Assembly: GCA_017828835.1 (NCBI GenBank)
Contig: JAGAEK010000156.1
Location: 1-8,714 of the forward strand
Source of the DNA: Oscillospiraceae bacterium
GTDB taxonomy: Bacteria > Bacillota > Clostridia > Oscillospirales > Ruminococcaceae
DNA length: 8,714 nt
Reading direction: 5' to 3'
Made by a program: the position numbers and the translations under genes. This document shows, piece after piece, positions 1-7,200 of this stretch (positions are counted from its first letter, which is position 1; the number at the start of each line of letters is the position of its first letter). The notes beneath the pieces are model-generated. The model worked only from the letters and a program-made list of their open reading frames with translations. It had not been told where the DNA came from and searched no databases.

Positions 1-571
1 AAAGCTTCGATATATCCATGCCTCTGCATATCTTTGCGGTCCCGGCCTCGAAAGAGTATCCGAATCTCGCCGAAAACTGACACCCTCTGAGTAATCTCAG
101 CGGATCGTCGCCGAAACTCGATCTGTCCACGCACCGCAGCGTCTTGGTTTTTATATCCTCCGCTCCGTTATATGGATCCTCGATCTCACCCGAAAGCACG
201 TCGCACAGTATCGCGTTGACGGTAAAATCCCGCCTCCGCGCCGCTTCTTTTACGTCAAGATAAGGATCGACCTCGACTTCGATATCTCTATGTCCGCTGC
301 CGGTACACCTTTCTCTCCTCGGAAGCGCAACGTCGATACCCCGGTCCTCAAGCGTGAATATCCCGTATGAAAGCCCTTCTTTACCGACTTTTCCGAAAGG
401 CTCAAACAGTTTCAGAAGCTCGTCCGCGCTCAAGCCGTATACTTCTATATCAAGGTCGGTGCTTTCTTTTCCGCGCAGCATATCTCTAACGCATCCGCCG
501 ACGTAGTAAGCCCTGCCGCCGCGCTCTTTTATGAGCATAGCTAATTTTTCAGCCGTTTCTCTCTTTTCCAT
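1..571 (-). CDS. CCA tRNA nucleotidyltransferase / poly(A) polymerase family protein, partial (3' end outside window)
   Basis: This is the N-terminal 190 codons of a class II nucleotidyltransferase that adds CCA (or only part of it) to tRNA 3' ends in the cytoplasm. Visible signatures are the GGCVRD motif at residues 25-30, the metal-binding DLD at 39-41 followed by IEVYG, a third candidate carboxylate at D80 (IDVALPRRE), RRDFTVNAI at 113-121, and the neck-region motif DDPLRLLRG at 155-163 followed by a QFSARFGY segment. The reading frame stays open to position 2, so the RNA-binding body and any HD domain lie outside the window. The ATG at 571-569 is chosen because an in-frame TAG (580-578) lies three codons upstream. 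An AAAGAGGG ribosome site (590-583) precedes it at a somewhat long spacing. It starts 40 bases after the flavin-type gene upstream. Full CCA-adding and A-only or CC-only enzymes cannot be told apart from this fragment. Confidence 0.9.
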   Translation of the reverse strand, partial: MEKRETAEKLAMLIKERGGRAYYVGGCVRDMLRGKESTDLDIEVYGLSADELLKLFEPFGKVGKEGLSYGIFTLEDRGIDVALPRRERCTGSGHRDIEVEVDPYLDVKEAARRRDFTVNAILCDVLSGEIEDPYNGAEDIKTKTLRCVDRSSFGDDPLRLLRGCQFSARFGYSFEAGTAKICRGMDISKL

Positions 572-611
572 AACTCGCTATGCCCTCTTTCTTTTTATTT
601 AACTCCGTATA

Positions 612-1007
612 TCAAAACAATACCGTTTCGGGAGCCGATGTGAACGACGAAAAGGTCGCGACGGCGTTTTTAAAATAGTACACCTGTGTATTTTCATCGT
701 TTTCATCATAGTTCATACTGCGCAGCTCGGGGTATGCGTCAAGCATCGATTTTTTCGCCTCTGTCCTGACGTCCTCGACAAGCTCACCCGCGACACGCAG
801 CCATTTCCCGTCCTTGAACGCGCATATCTCGACCTTCGGATTCGCAACTATCTGTTTCGATACGGCTTTGTTTTTCTCCGTCTGTATATACAGTTTCCCT
901 TCAAAAATGTTCACCGTTCCGAACGGACGTACCCTCGGCTGATCTCCTTCGATCGTCGCAAGATAATACGTCTCCGCATCTTTCAAAAATTCATAAACTC
1001 TTTTCAT
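612..1007 (-). CDS. Pyridoxamine 5'-phosphate oxidase-family (FMN-binding split barrel) protein
   Basis: This 131-residue protein is a single small split-barrel domain of the pyridoxamine-phosphate-oxidase-like superfamily, whose members usually bind FMN as dimers. The diagnostic N-terminal pattern is present: a short helix, then YYLATIEGDQPRVRPFG (residues 14-30), the strand GKLYIQT, the helix AVSKQIVANPKVEICAF, and a WLRVAGELVED strand. It is too short to be true PdxH, which usually exceeds 200 residues, and lacks that enzyme's C-terminal region. Vitamin B6 synthesis is therefore not implied. Small relatives in Clostridia are mostly annotated only by family; some reduce nitroaromatics or bind other flavin or deazaflavin cofactors. 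The ATG at 1007-1005 is supported by an AAAGGAG ribosome site at 1022-1016. The gene starts 27 bases after the DUF4838 gene ends, so co-transcription is likely. Substrate is unknown. Confidence 0.88.
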   Translation of the reverse strand: MKRVYEFLKDAETYYLATIEGDQPRVRPFGTVNIFEGKLYIQTEKNKAVSKQIVANPKVEICAFKDGKWLRVAGELVEDVRTEAKKSMLDAYPELRSMNYDENDENTQVYYFKNAVATFSSFTSAPETVLF

Positions 1008-1034
1008 TTTTACGTCTCCTTTTTAAAATCGATC

Positions 1035-2948
1035 CTATCTTATTATGGTATGATGCGCTTCGGGACTGTTCGTCTCATCATATCCGTTAAAATAATTCCA
1101 AAGTCTGATGTTCTCTTCAAAGTTTATCGTTTCGGTAACGTCGTCAAACTGCCTTGTCCCCTCGTTGAATCCCGGAGTAAATATACCGTCTCTGATCTCG
1201 ACGATGTTATATTTTTTCATCATCTCGTAAAGCTTCTTGTTCTGTTCGACGATATACTCTCTCTTTGCCGCCTTTTCCTCATCGGTCCCTTCCTTTGCAT
1301 CGTAGTAATCAAGGAAGATGGAGCCGAGTCTGATATAGTCGCAGCTGATCCTGAGCCGCTGAACGTGTTCGAGCTGAAGCTCCGTTTCCGCCATCTCCTC
1401 CGCTTTGTCGAACCATTCGACAAGCTGATCGTTATAAGGCGTGAAAGGATGCTGACCGTAGATCCCCTCAACGAAGTATTGGGCACTGAAATGTCCGTCC
1501 TTCTCATCCGCGAGCCGCTCGCAGAAATCAAGGTATTTCAGGATATATTCGTATCCCGCTCCGTAGTAAATGCGGCAGAAATCTTCAATACAGGTATGGA
1601 ATTCCTCTTCCGTCATATACGGATCCTCCATGCACTTCGAAAAAAGGTATACTCTCATCGCGCTGAATTCCGGGCTGGACGAGAACATCCATCTTCCGAG
1701 TCCCATGTTAAGGTAGCACTTAACGTTGTTTTCGACCATAAAACGCATATTGGAGCAAATGTTGTATACGTTCGGGAACGGACAGAGATGCTCCAGAAAA
1801 TCGGTCGAATAGTCGAACATCTGTATCCTGCTGCATATCTTGCTCCATTCAACGATATCGTTCTTGATCCCGGCGTTCACATAGCAGTCCGGATCGTCGT
1901 ATGTGTGGTTCTGACACGCGTCGATCGGCGCGATATAGACAACGACGTTGTCTTCACAAACGATATTCTTCGGGCATTTTCTCGTGTATTGGTAGGCGAG
2001 AAATTCAAGATGAGCCTCGGGATATTCCTTCTTTATAGCTCTCGCGAGTCTGTTGACGAACGCGAGAAGAGGTCCCGCCGAGCTTTCGTAATATTCCTCT
2101 CCCGCCTTGCACCGTTCGCACTGGCATCTTGCATTGGTGTCGTTCTGCGAGACCGAGATCGTACCGGTCGGATGCTGTTCAAGAACTTTTTTCAGATTCT
2201 TAAGCACTTTATAGTAAACATTCGAATCATACACGCAGGGGTTCGCGGGTTCGCCGTGTGAATAATCCTGCTCCGCAAAGGTCCCGAGCGTATGGAGTCC
2301 CCAATGGAGAGCCTCTGTCCCGCCCAAAGACTCGTGCATAGTCTTCTTTTCGTTTCCGTTGATCTGTCTTTTAACACAGAATATGTCGTTATAACTTTCC
2401 GAAATATAAAGGTCCCGGTATATAAAGTAAGGGGTGAACTCCTTGTTTATCCCCGTAAGATTCAATAATTTTGTCTCGTTGCACTCTTCGGCGTCTATCG
2501 CGACGAACCTCCAGCCTATCTGGTCTTCAAGAAAATCGTATACGCCGTAGATGGCGCCTCTTTCGTGGCTTCCTTTTATCGTTACGCCGTTTTTATCGGT
2601 GTAGTAAGCATAGGATTCTTTGTTGTCGTTGACCCTTTCGTCTTTTATGTAGAACGCTTTGACTCCGGCTTCGGGTGCGCCCTTGACCATATTCAGTTTG
2701 ATTCCGATCGTCTGATGCAGGTATTTCGTTAACTCTGTCGCGGCTCTTTTCATTACCCCGCCGTTGTCGTCGTAAGCGACGACCCAACTCGAATCTACCT
2801 GCTTTCCTTCAACGAAAAGCGCCGATACCGGATATCCGGTATCGGTGATATCATCGGGATCCGGAAGCACTTCTTTCTTTTGGAAAATATCGCATCCCGA
2901 AAGCATTACCGTTATCAATACGATAAAAAGAATCCACAACTTTTTCAT
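1035..2948 (-). CDS. DUF4838-type lipoprotein, probable glycoside-hydrolase-like surface protein
   Basis: This 637-residue protein begins with a lipoprotein signal: a KK pair, a hydrophobic core and the lipobox LSGC, with lipidated Cys19. It should be anchored on the outer face of the cytoplasmic membrane. Residues about 40-165 resemble the alpha-glucuronidase-type N-terminal accessory domain, including ERGAIYGVYDFLEDQIGWRF (129-148). Residues about 170-470 match the DUF4838 family: a VSQNDTNARCQCERC stretch (266-280), then GPLLAFVNRLARAI (292-305), FLAYQYTRKCPKNIV and a FDYSTDFLEHLCPFPN segment. The rest is mostly helical. DUF4838 proteins are considered TIM-barrel carbohydrate-active enzymes; I recall that some are classed in GH163 (endo-N-acetylglucosaminidases), but I cannot confirm that this protein belongs there. 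It is cysteine-rich for an exported protein, which suits an anaerobe. No transporter or other glycosidase lies nearby. GGAG at 2959-2956 supports the ATG. Confidence 0.85.
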   Translation of the reverse strand: MKKLWILFIVLITVMLSGCDIFQKKEVLPDPDDITDTGYPVSALFVEGKQVDSSWVVAYDDNGGVMKRAATELTKYLHQTIGIKLNMVKGAPEAGVKAFYIKDERVNDNKESYAYYTDKNGVTIKGSHERGAIYGVYDFLEDQIGWRFVAIDAEECNETKLLNLTGINKEFTPYFIYRDLYISESYNDIFCVKRQINGNEKKTMHESLGGTEALHWGLHTLGTFAEQDYSHGEPANPCVYDSNVYYKVLKNLKKVLEQHPTGTISVSQNDTNARCQCERCKAGEEYYESSAGPLLAFVNRLARAIKKEYPEAHLEFLAYQYTRKCPKNIVCEDNVVVYIAPIDACQNHTYDDPDCYVNAGIKNDIVEWSKICSRIQMFDYSTDFLEHLCPFPNVYNICSNMRFMVENNVKCYLNMGLGRWMFSSSPEFSAMRVYLFSKCMEDPYMTEEEFHTCIEDFCRIYYGAGYEYILKYLDFCERLADEKDGHFSAQYFVEGIYGQHPFTPYNDQLVEWFDKAEEMAETELQLEHVQRLRISCDYIRLGSIFLDYYDAKEGTDEEKAAKREYIVEQNKKLYEMMKKYNIVEIRDGIFTPGFNEGTRQFDDVTETINFEENIRLWNYFNGYDETNSPEAHHTIIR

Positions 2949-3008
2949 GTCACTTCTCCAAATCTCAATACAGTTTCGCGTCCGCGGGTTGCGGATCGAA
3001 ATATACGG

Positions 3009-3326
3009 TTACTTTCTGTACGTCTCGACCTCGGCCCCGCAATTCGGACAAAACTTGCTTTCCGATTTCAGCTGCTCTCCGCAATTCGCGCAAAATGAAG
3101 CCTTGTGTGTCTGCGAAACCGGAACCGCAGCCGTCATATTCAGTTTCTTTGCAAGACTTTCCGTCTTAGCCTCCTGATACGATCTGTTCTTTTGATCGTT
3201 TATTCTCTTGGAGCGAAGAGCGTTTTCGGTTTTATCGACCACCTTGTTGCCTATGAACCCGACGATCAGCATGACTACAAATACTATGGCAAAAATTACA
3301 ACAAGATATATCCATGTATTCGGCAT
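3009..3326 (-). CDS. Single-pass membrane protein with C-terminal zinc ribbon
   Basis: This 105-residue protein has one hydrophobic segment (about residues 5-25) and then a charged, probably helical linker (about 27-62) rich in Lys, Arg, Asp and Glu. It ends in a zinc ribbon with cysteines at 79, 82, 93 and 96 (CANC, then FCPNC; C-x2-C-x10-C-x2-C). The positive charges directly after the hydrophobic segment suggest the ribbon faces the cytoplasm. The function is not recognisable; such short ribbons in Firmicutes are probably structural or protein-binding. The layout and ribbon spacing match the first gene of this cassette (4252-3848), suggesting ancient duplication. The ATG at 3326-3324 follows an AAGGAG site about nine bases upstream. 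The gap to the preceding gene is only 18 bases, so the two are almost certainly co-transcribed. A 60-base gap separates it from the DUF4838 gene. Confidence 0.8.
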   Translation of the reverse strand: MPNTWIYLVVIFAIVFVVMLIVGFIGNKVVDKTENALRSKRINDQKNRSYQEAKTESLAKKLNMTAAVPVSQTHKASFCANCGEQLKSESKFCPNCGAEVETYRK

Positions 3327-3344
3327 AAAATTTTTCTCCTTATC

Positions 3345-3827
3345 TTACAGAAAACTGTGATGAGTCTTGAAATCAAGATCATAAGATTTAACGCCTGTGT
3401 TAGGGTCAAGACTCAAAAACACCTTTTCTACCGACGTCATCAGCATATTCATTAAGGTGTCGTCCGCATAACCGTAATTTGCGGTTTTCCAGCGCGTAAA
3501 CTCAAACCGGAATATACCGATACCCGACGGAGCGTCAAAATCAACTTTATAAAGCCTCGCTGCAAAATTGGTCGACTTGAAATCCACCTGTGTCGAGGTG
3601 TTCCCTTCCATCGCACACGGAATAACCGCTTTTTCGAGCTGCTCTTTCAAAGAAGCGTAAGACCCTACTTTGGAAGTGAATTCTTCGCCTTTTTCAGCAA
3701 ATCGCTCGTTCCGAACCGTTATCTTTCCTTCTTCTCTCAACTGTTTAATCTTTTTCCCGCGAGGAAGCCCGATAGCTATTCCGATCCCTATTGCTATCAA
3801 ACATATAGGCAGCACTATCCACTCCAT
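3345..3827 (-). CDS. Small single-pass membrane protein of unknown function
   Basis: This 160-residue protein has an N-terminal hydrophobic segment (about residues 4-21) followed at once by a basic stretch (PRGKKIKQLREEGK), which suggests a cytoplasmic C-terminal domain. Residues about 50-160 look like a compact mixed alpha/beta domain. They include a helix-like SYASLKEQLEKAVIP, several beta-like strands (QVDFKS, RLYKVDF, GIFRFEFTRW), a helix ending in SVEKVFLSLDP, and a final strand SYDLDFKTHHSF. I do not recognise a family. There is no zinc ribbon, unlike both neighbours. The start is well supported by GGAGG eight bases before the ATG at 3827-3825. It is separated by 20 and 18 bases from the genes on either side, so it is the middle gene of a three-gene membrane cassette. 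Confidence 0.75.
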   Translation of the reverse strand: MEWIVLPICLIAIGIGIAIGLPRGKKIKQLREEGKITVRNERFAEKGEEFTSKVGSYASLKEQLEKAVIPCAMEGNTSTQVDFKSTNFAARLYKVDFDAPSGIGIFRFEFTRWKTANYGYADDTLMNMLMTSVEKVFLSLDPNTGVKSYDLDFKTHHSFL

Positions 3828-3847
3828 TTATTATTCCTCCGCTCGTA

Positions 3848-4252
3848 TCACTGTCCGACGGATTTTCCACAGGCAGGACAGAATTTCGACTCCGCATTGA
3901 TTTTTGCGCCGCAATATCCGCAATACTTCGTTTTTATCTCTTCACTCTCTTCTTTTTGAGGGAATTGTGTCGTTGTCTTATCCGGCATCTGAGTCGTCTC
4001 AGGATTTACATAAGTACCGTTCTCGATCGCTTTCTGTTCCTTATGATGCTGATATGCCTCCGAAATCTTATCAGCCGCCTTGTCTACTCCTTTTGATATG
4101 GCATTTTCAATAAATCTGATAATTATAAATCCTAAAACGGAAACCCCGATCAAGGTAAGTATTCCGAGCGCGGCGCTCTTCGACGACACATAGACAAGTA
4201 ATCCGAGCAGTATCCCGAAAATGATAGAATTGTAAGCATATGTTTTTCTCAT
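3848..4252 (-). CDS. Two-pass membrane protein with C-terminal zinc ribbon
   Basis: This 134-residue protein carries two hydrophobic segments (about 9-23 and 28-46) separated by a short polar turn. A charged helix-like stretch (about 49-78) and a Thr/Gln/Pro/Glu-rich linker (about 80-105) follow. The zinc ribbon has cysteines at 111, 114, 125 and 128 (CGYC, then FCPAC). Positive residues at the N-terminus and after the second segment suggest both ends are cytoplasmic. The ribbon spacing (C-x2-C-x10-C-x2-C) and the ESKFCPxCG sequence are shared with the gene at 3326-3009. The function is unknown; this architecture suggests a membrane-tethered adaptor rather than an enzyme. An AAGGA site lies seven bases before the ATG. 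The 69-base gap upstream is AT-rich without a convincing promoter, so the gene may depend on readthrough from the lipoprotein gene. Confidence 0.8.
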   Translation of the reverse strand: MRKTYAYNSIIFGILLGLLVYVSSKSAALGILTLIGVSVLGFIIIRFIENAISKGVDKAADKISEAYQHHKEQKAIENGTYVNPETTQMPDKTTTQFPQKEESEEIKTKYCGYCGAKINAESKFCPACGKSVGQ

Positions 4253-4321
4253 TGATTTTTCCTTCTTCCATTTTATTTATAATAATTTTTCAATTTGAGA
4301 CCATATAAACACAGACGTCTT

Positions 4322-5155
4322 TTAACCGCCGATGCCGCCGACTACGATGCTGTAACATATAAGAAAATATCTGCCGTCTTTATAGTAGTATTCCATGCTG
4401 ATCGACCAGGAGTCATTTCCGTCCACTATATTTCCCATGTCGTAACTGCAAATACCGTCTTCACCAACGTAAATATTTTCCGGCTTGAATTCGACTTTCA
4501 GATCCCTAAACCGCTTTATGTCGTTGTTGTATTTCTGGAACGTTACGTAGTCTCTGAGCAATTTGAGCGCGTTGTCCATCCCGATCGGGATATTTGCGGA
4601 ATAAAACATATCGGGGTAGTTTTCGAGCATATATTCGGCACCCTTATCCCAGTCGGTAAGCATTTTCGAATATTTATCGTAATTGGGATCATCGCTTTTT
4701 ATCTCGCCGTTGCGCATAGCGTTGCGCATTTCCGTCATATACTCGCTGACCGCTTCTTCCGGCTCCATCACGTCAAACTCTTCGCGTATTGCCTGTTCGA
4801 GTTCAGGTTCCTTCGCTTTCAGTTCTTCTGCACTGCCGTAGATCAGCGCGGCTTTTTCTTTCGCCTGCTCAAACGTCAGATTCTGATCTCTGAGCAGATC
4901 TTCCATTATGTAAAGTGCAAAATACGACACAGGATCGTGAACGTCTTTGATCTTTGCATAGCTGCAATCGTTCCTGAAAAATTCGAGACTTTTTTCAATG
5001 AGTACCTGCACGGAATCGGCACCGGCCGGAGAGGGTATTTCAACAACATCCGTACCCGTTTGGGAATTAGACGCTTCATTTTTCCCGGAATTTCCACAGG
5101 ATACCGATACTAAAAGCAGCACAATTACCATCGCAAAACATAATATTCGTTTCAT
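4322..5155 (-). CDS. Hypothetical lipoprotein
   Basis: This 277-residue protein is predicted to be exported and lipidated. It has an MKR start, a hydrophobic core of about 12 residues and a lipobox-like VSVSC with Cys20. A Gly/Asn/Ser-rich tether (about 21-35) leads to a soluble domain. That domain is acidic and mostly helical to about residue 200, then ends in beta-like strands (VEFKPENIYV, SWSISMEYYYKDGRYFLICYSIV) and a GGIGG terminus. The final part resembles the strand-rich end of small extracytoplasmic domains that fold like a cystatin or NTF2 barrel, but I cannot assign a family. The frame stays open into lysS to 5344. I reject that longer start because the ATG at 5155-5153 has both the signal peptide and an AAGGAG site (5170-5165) directly upstream. 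It begins 35 bases after lysS ends, with no terminator between. Confidence 0.8.
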   Translation of the reverse strand: MKRILCFAMVIVLLLVSVSCGNSGKNEASNSQTGTDVVEIPSPAGADSVQVLIEKSLEFFRNDCSYAKIKDVHDPVSYFALYIMEDLLRDQNLTFEQAKEKAALIYGSAEELKAKEPELEQAIREEFDVMEPEEAVSEYMTEMRNAMRNGEIKSDDPNYDKYSKMLTDWDKGAEYMLENYPDMFYSANIPIGMDNALKLLRDYVTFQKYNNDIKRFRDLKVEFKPENIYVGEDGICSYDMGNIVDGNDSWSISMEYYYKDGRYFLICYSIVVGGIGG

Positions 5156-5164
5156 CTGAGTTTT

Positions 5165-5170
5165 CTCCTT
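5165..5170 (-). promoter_or_regulatory. Ribosome binding site deciding the lipoprotein start
   Basis: AAGGAG on the minus strand, nine bases before the ATG at 5155-5153. It fixes the lipoprotein start at the signal peptide rather than at an upstream in-frame start inside lysS. Confidence 0.8.
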
Positions 5171-5190
5171 ATATAAAGATATAAAAGTTT

Positions 5191-7155
5191 TTAATACAAC
5201 TTTGCTCCTGCCGGAATGTGGGGATCGACCTGGAGTAAATGCAATTTCTCCTCCTCGCCCTCTTTGTGTACCGCGGAGATCAGCATTCCGCAGCTTTCTA
5301 TTCCCATCATCGCTCTCGGCGGCAGGTTCACTATCGCGATACACGTCTTGCCGATGAGCTGTTCCGGCTCGTAGAACGCATGGATACCGCTTAAAATGGT
5401 GCGGTCCGTTCCCGTTCCGTCGTCAAGAGTGAATTTCAAAAGTTTCTTGGATTTCGGTACTGCTTCACACGCAAGTACCTTCACCGCACGGAAATCGCTC
5501 TTTGAAAACGTCTCAAAATCAACCGTATCTGCAAACAACGGCTCGATCTGTACGTTCGAAAAGTCGGGTTTTTGTGCCGAAATCATCGGTGCGCCCTCAA
5601 TAACAGGCGTCTTTGCAACAGCTTCAGACGACTCTGCTTCTTCGGATCTCTCTTCCTTTTTACCGTCCGCGGATTTCATCGTCGGGAACAGTAAAACGTC
5701 TCTTATCGCCTGAGAATCCGTCAGCAGCATACACATACGGTCTATCCCGAATCCTATTCCGCCCGTAGGAGGCATACCTATCTCAAGCGCGTTCAAAAAG
5801 TCTTCGTCAGTGTGGTTCGCCTCTTCGTCGCCCTGCCTCAGCAATTCCTCCTGCGCGGCAAAACGCTCCCGCTGATCTATCGGGTCGTTAAGCTCGGAAT
5901 AAGCGTTCGCCATCTCCCATCCGTTCATGAAAAACTCAAATCTCTCAACGTAATCCGGATTACCGGGTTTCTTCTTTGTGAGCGGCGATATCTCTATCGG
6001 GTGATCCGTTACAAACGTCGGCTGAATGAGCTTGTCCTCAACGAATTCTTCAAAAAACAGACTGAGTATGTCGCCCTTTTTATGCCTTTCCTCAAATTCG
6101 ACCTTGTGCTCACGCGCCGCGTTCCGCGCCTCTTCAAGCGTTGTTATCTTGTCAAAATCGACCCCGGAATATTTCCTGACCGCTTCCGTCATCGTTATCC
6201 TTTCAAACGGTTTCCCGAGATCCATCTCTATCCCGTTATAAACGATCTTCGTCGTCCCTAAAACTTCATTCGCCACGTATCTGTACATATTTTCCGTCAG
6301 ATCCATCATCCCGTGATAATCCGTATAAGCCTGATACAGCTCCATCAAAGTAAACTCGGGATTGTGGCGCGTATCGAGTCCCTCGTTGCGGAAAACTCTG
6401 CCGATCTCGTAAACTCTGTCAAGTCCGCCCACTATGAGCCTCTTGAGATACAGTTCAAGCGATATCCTCAATTTCAGATCTTCGTTCAACGCGTTAAAAT
6501 GTGTTTCGAACGGCCTCGCGGACGCACCTCCCGCGTTTGCTACGAGCATCGGAGTCTCGACCTCCATAAACCCTTCGCCGTCAAGGTATTTTCTTATCGC
6601 TCTGATGATCTTCGACCTCTTTATGAACGTTTCCTTTACTTCGGGATTTATTATAAGGTCGACGTATCTTTGACGGTATCTCGCGTCTCTGTCGGTAAGA
6701 CCGTGCCATTTTTCAGGCAGCGGACGCAGCGATTTCGTCAAAAGCTCGATCTTTTTCGCGTGTACCGATATCTCTCCGGTCTGCGTCTTGAAAACGTATC
6801 CTTTGACGCCGATTATGTCGCCTATATCACATTTCTTGAAAAAAGAATAGTCCTCTTCTCCCACGTCGTCCCGCCTTACGTAAAGTTGGATATCGCCCGC
6901 TTTGTCGCGTAAACCGACAAAGCTCGCTTTACCCATTATCCTGCGGCTCATTATCCTTCCCGCTATCGACACGTCTTTTCCTTCGTATTTCTCAAAACCG
7001 TTCTTTATTTCGATCGAAGTCTCGGTAACGTCGTATTTCGTTTTTAAAAAAGGATCTCTGCCCGCCTCGACCAATGCCGCCAGCTTCTCTCTCCTGACCT
7101 GCAATATCTCCGAAAGCGGTACTTCCTCGTTCTGCAAATTTACGTTCTCTCCCAT
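5191..7155 (-). CDS. lysS: Lysyl-tRNA synthetase (class II) with C-terminal tRNA-binding domain
   Basis: This 654-residue cytoplasmic enzyme charges tRNA-Lys with lysine using ATP. Residues about 60-140 form the N-terminal OB-fold anticodon-binding domain. The class II core follows, with GGASARPFETHFNAL (209-223), motif 2 RVFRNEG at 253-259 and motif 3 GGIGFGIDR at 465-473. Bacterial LysRS normally ends near residue 490-500, just after the LLFPTMK seen here. This protein continues through a charged Glu/Ala/Ser linker (about 494-544) into a domain of about 110 residues. That domain matches the Trbp111/MetRS C-terminal tRNA-binding OB fold: FRAVKVLACEAVPKSKKLL, then LSGI, YEPEQLIGKT, VNLPPRAMMGIESCGMLISA. 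The frame extends upstream to a GTG at 7197, but the ATG at 7155-7153 has a GAGAGG ribosome site and begins near the usual LysRS N-terminus. It follows greA directly. Confidence 0.96.
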   Translation of the reverse strand: MGENVNLQNEEVPLSEILQVRREKLAALVEAGRDPFLKTKYDVTETSIEIKNGFEKYEGKDVSIAGRIMSRRIMGKASFVGLRDKAGDIQLYVRRDDVGEEDYSFFKKCDIGDIIGVKGYVFKTQTGEISVHAKKIELLTKSLRPLPEKWHGLTDRDARYRQRYVDLIINPEVKETFIKRSKIIRAIRKYLDGEGFMEVETPMLVANAGGASARPFETHFNALNEDLKLRISLELYLKRLIVGGLDRVYEIGRVFRNEGLDTRHNPEFTLMELYQAYTDYHGMMDLTENMYRYVANEVLGTTKIVYNGIEMDLGKPFERITMTEAVRKYSGVDFDKITTLEEARNAAREHKVEFEERHKKGDILSLFFEEFVEDKLIQPTFVTDHPIEISPLTKKKPGNPDYVERFEFFMNGWEMANAYSELNDPIDQRERFAAQEELLRQGDEEANHTDEDFLNALEIGMPPTGGIGFGIDRMCMLLTDSQAIRDVLLFPTMKSADGKKEERSEEAESSEAVAKTPVIEGAPMISAQKPDFSNVQIEPLFADTVDFETFSKSDFRAVKVLACEAVPKSKKLLKFTLDDGTGTDRTILSGIHAFYEPEQLIGKTCIAIVNLPPRAMMGIESCGMLISAVHKEGEEEKLHLLQVDPHIPAGAKLY

Positions 7156-7163
7156 TTTCAATT

Positions 7164-7170
7164 TCCTCTC
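7164..7170 (-). promoter_or_regulatory. Ribosome binding site deciding the lysS start
   Basis: GAGAGGA on the minus strand, with its GAGG core nine bases before the ATG at 7155-7153. It favours this start over the in-frame GTG at 7197, which has no comparable site. Confidence 0.75.
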
Positions 7171-7188
7171 TGTTACGATTATTTCCTT

Positions 7189-7194
7189 ATTATA
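7189..7194 (-). promoter_or_regulatory. Possible -10 element before lysS
   Basis: The minus strand reads a perfect TATAAT here, about 35 bases before the lysS ATG. At a 17-base spacing the upstream hexamer is AATCAA, a poor -35, and it overlaps the stem-loop at 7201-7226. It could be a weak internal promoter giving lysS expression independent of greA, or a chance match in an AT-rich gap. Confidence 0.25.
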
Positions 7195-7200
7195 CACATT

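Noticed and set aside
1220..1531. Alternative-frame minus-strand open frames inside the DUF4838 gene, such as this one
   Set aside because: They overlap the confident coding frame, are rich in Arg and Ser as expected from frame-shifted reading, and have no ribosome sites.
1050..2261. 403-codon open frame on the plus strand
   Set aside because: It lies wholly antisense to the DUF4838 gene, which has a signal peptide, ribosome site and recognisable domains. The antisense frame has no ribosome site before its ATG and no recognisable domain. It reflects the codon bias of the real gene.
2981..2995. Small inverted repeat TCCGC-GGGTT-GCGGA before the DUF4838 gene
   Set aside because: It has only five base pairs and no T-run follows on either strand, so it is not supported as a terminator. 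The nearby word CGGACGCGA also occurs at 7201 on the opposite strand, but one shared nine-base word is not evidence of a repeat family.
4253..4321. Possible promoter before the two-pass zinc-ribbon gene
   Set aside because: The gap is AT-rich and holds TATAAA and TTGAAA-like words, but no -35/-10 pair falls at a 16-18 base spacing. The AGACGTCT palindrome at its upstream end is too short to call a site.
5156..5344. Upstream extension of the lipoprotein frame into lysS
   Set aside because: The added residues are antisense-like nonsense overlapping the lysS C-terminus on the same strand. The internal ATG at 5155 has the ribosome site and signal peptide.
7156..7197. Earlier GTG start for lysS
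   Set aside because: It has no good ribosome site and overlaps a TATAAT-like element. The ATG at 7155 has GAGAGG at the right spacing.
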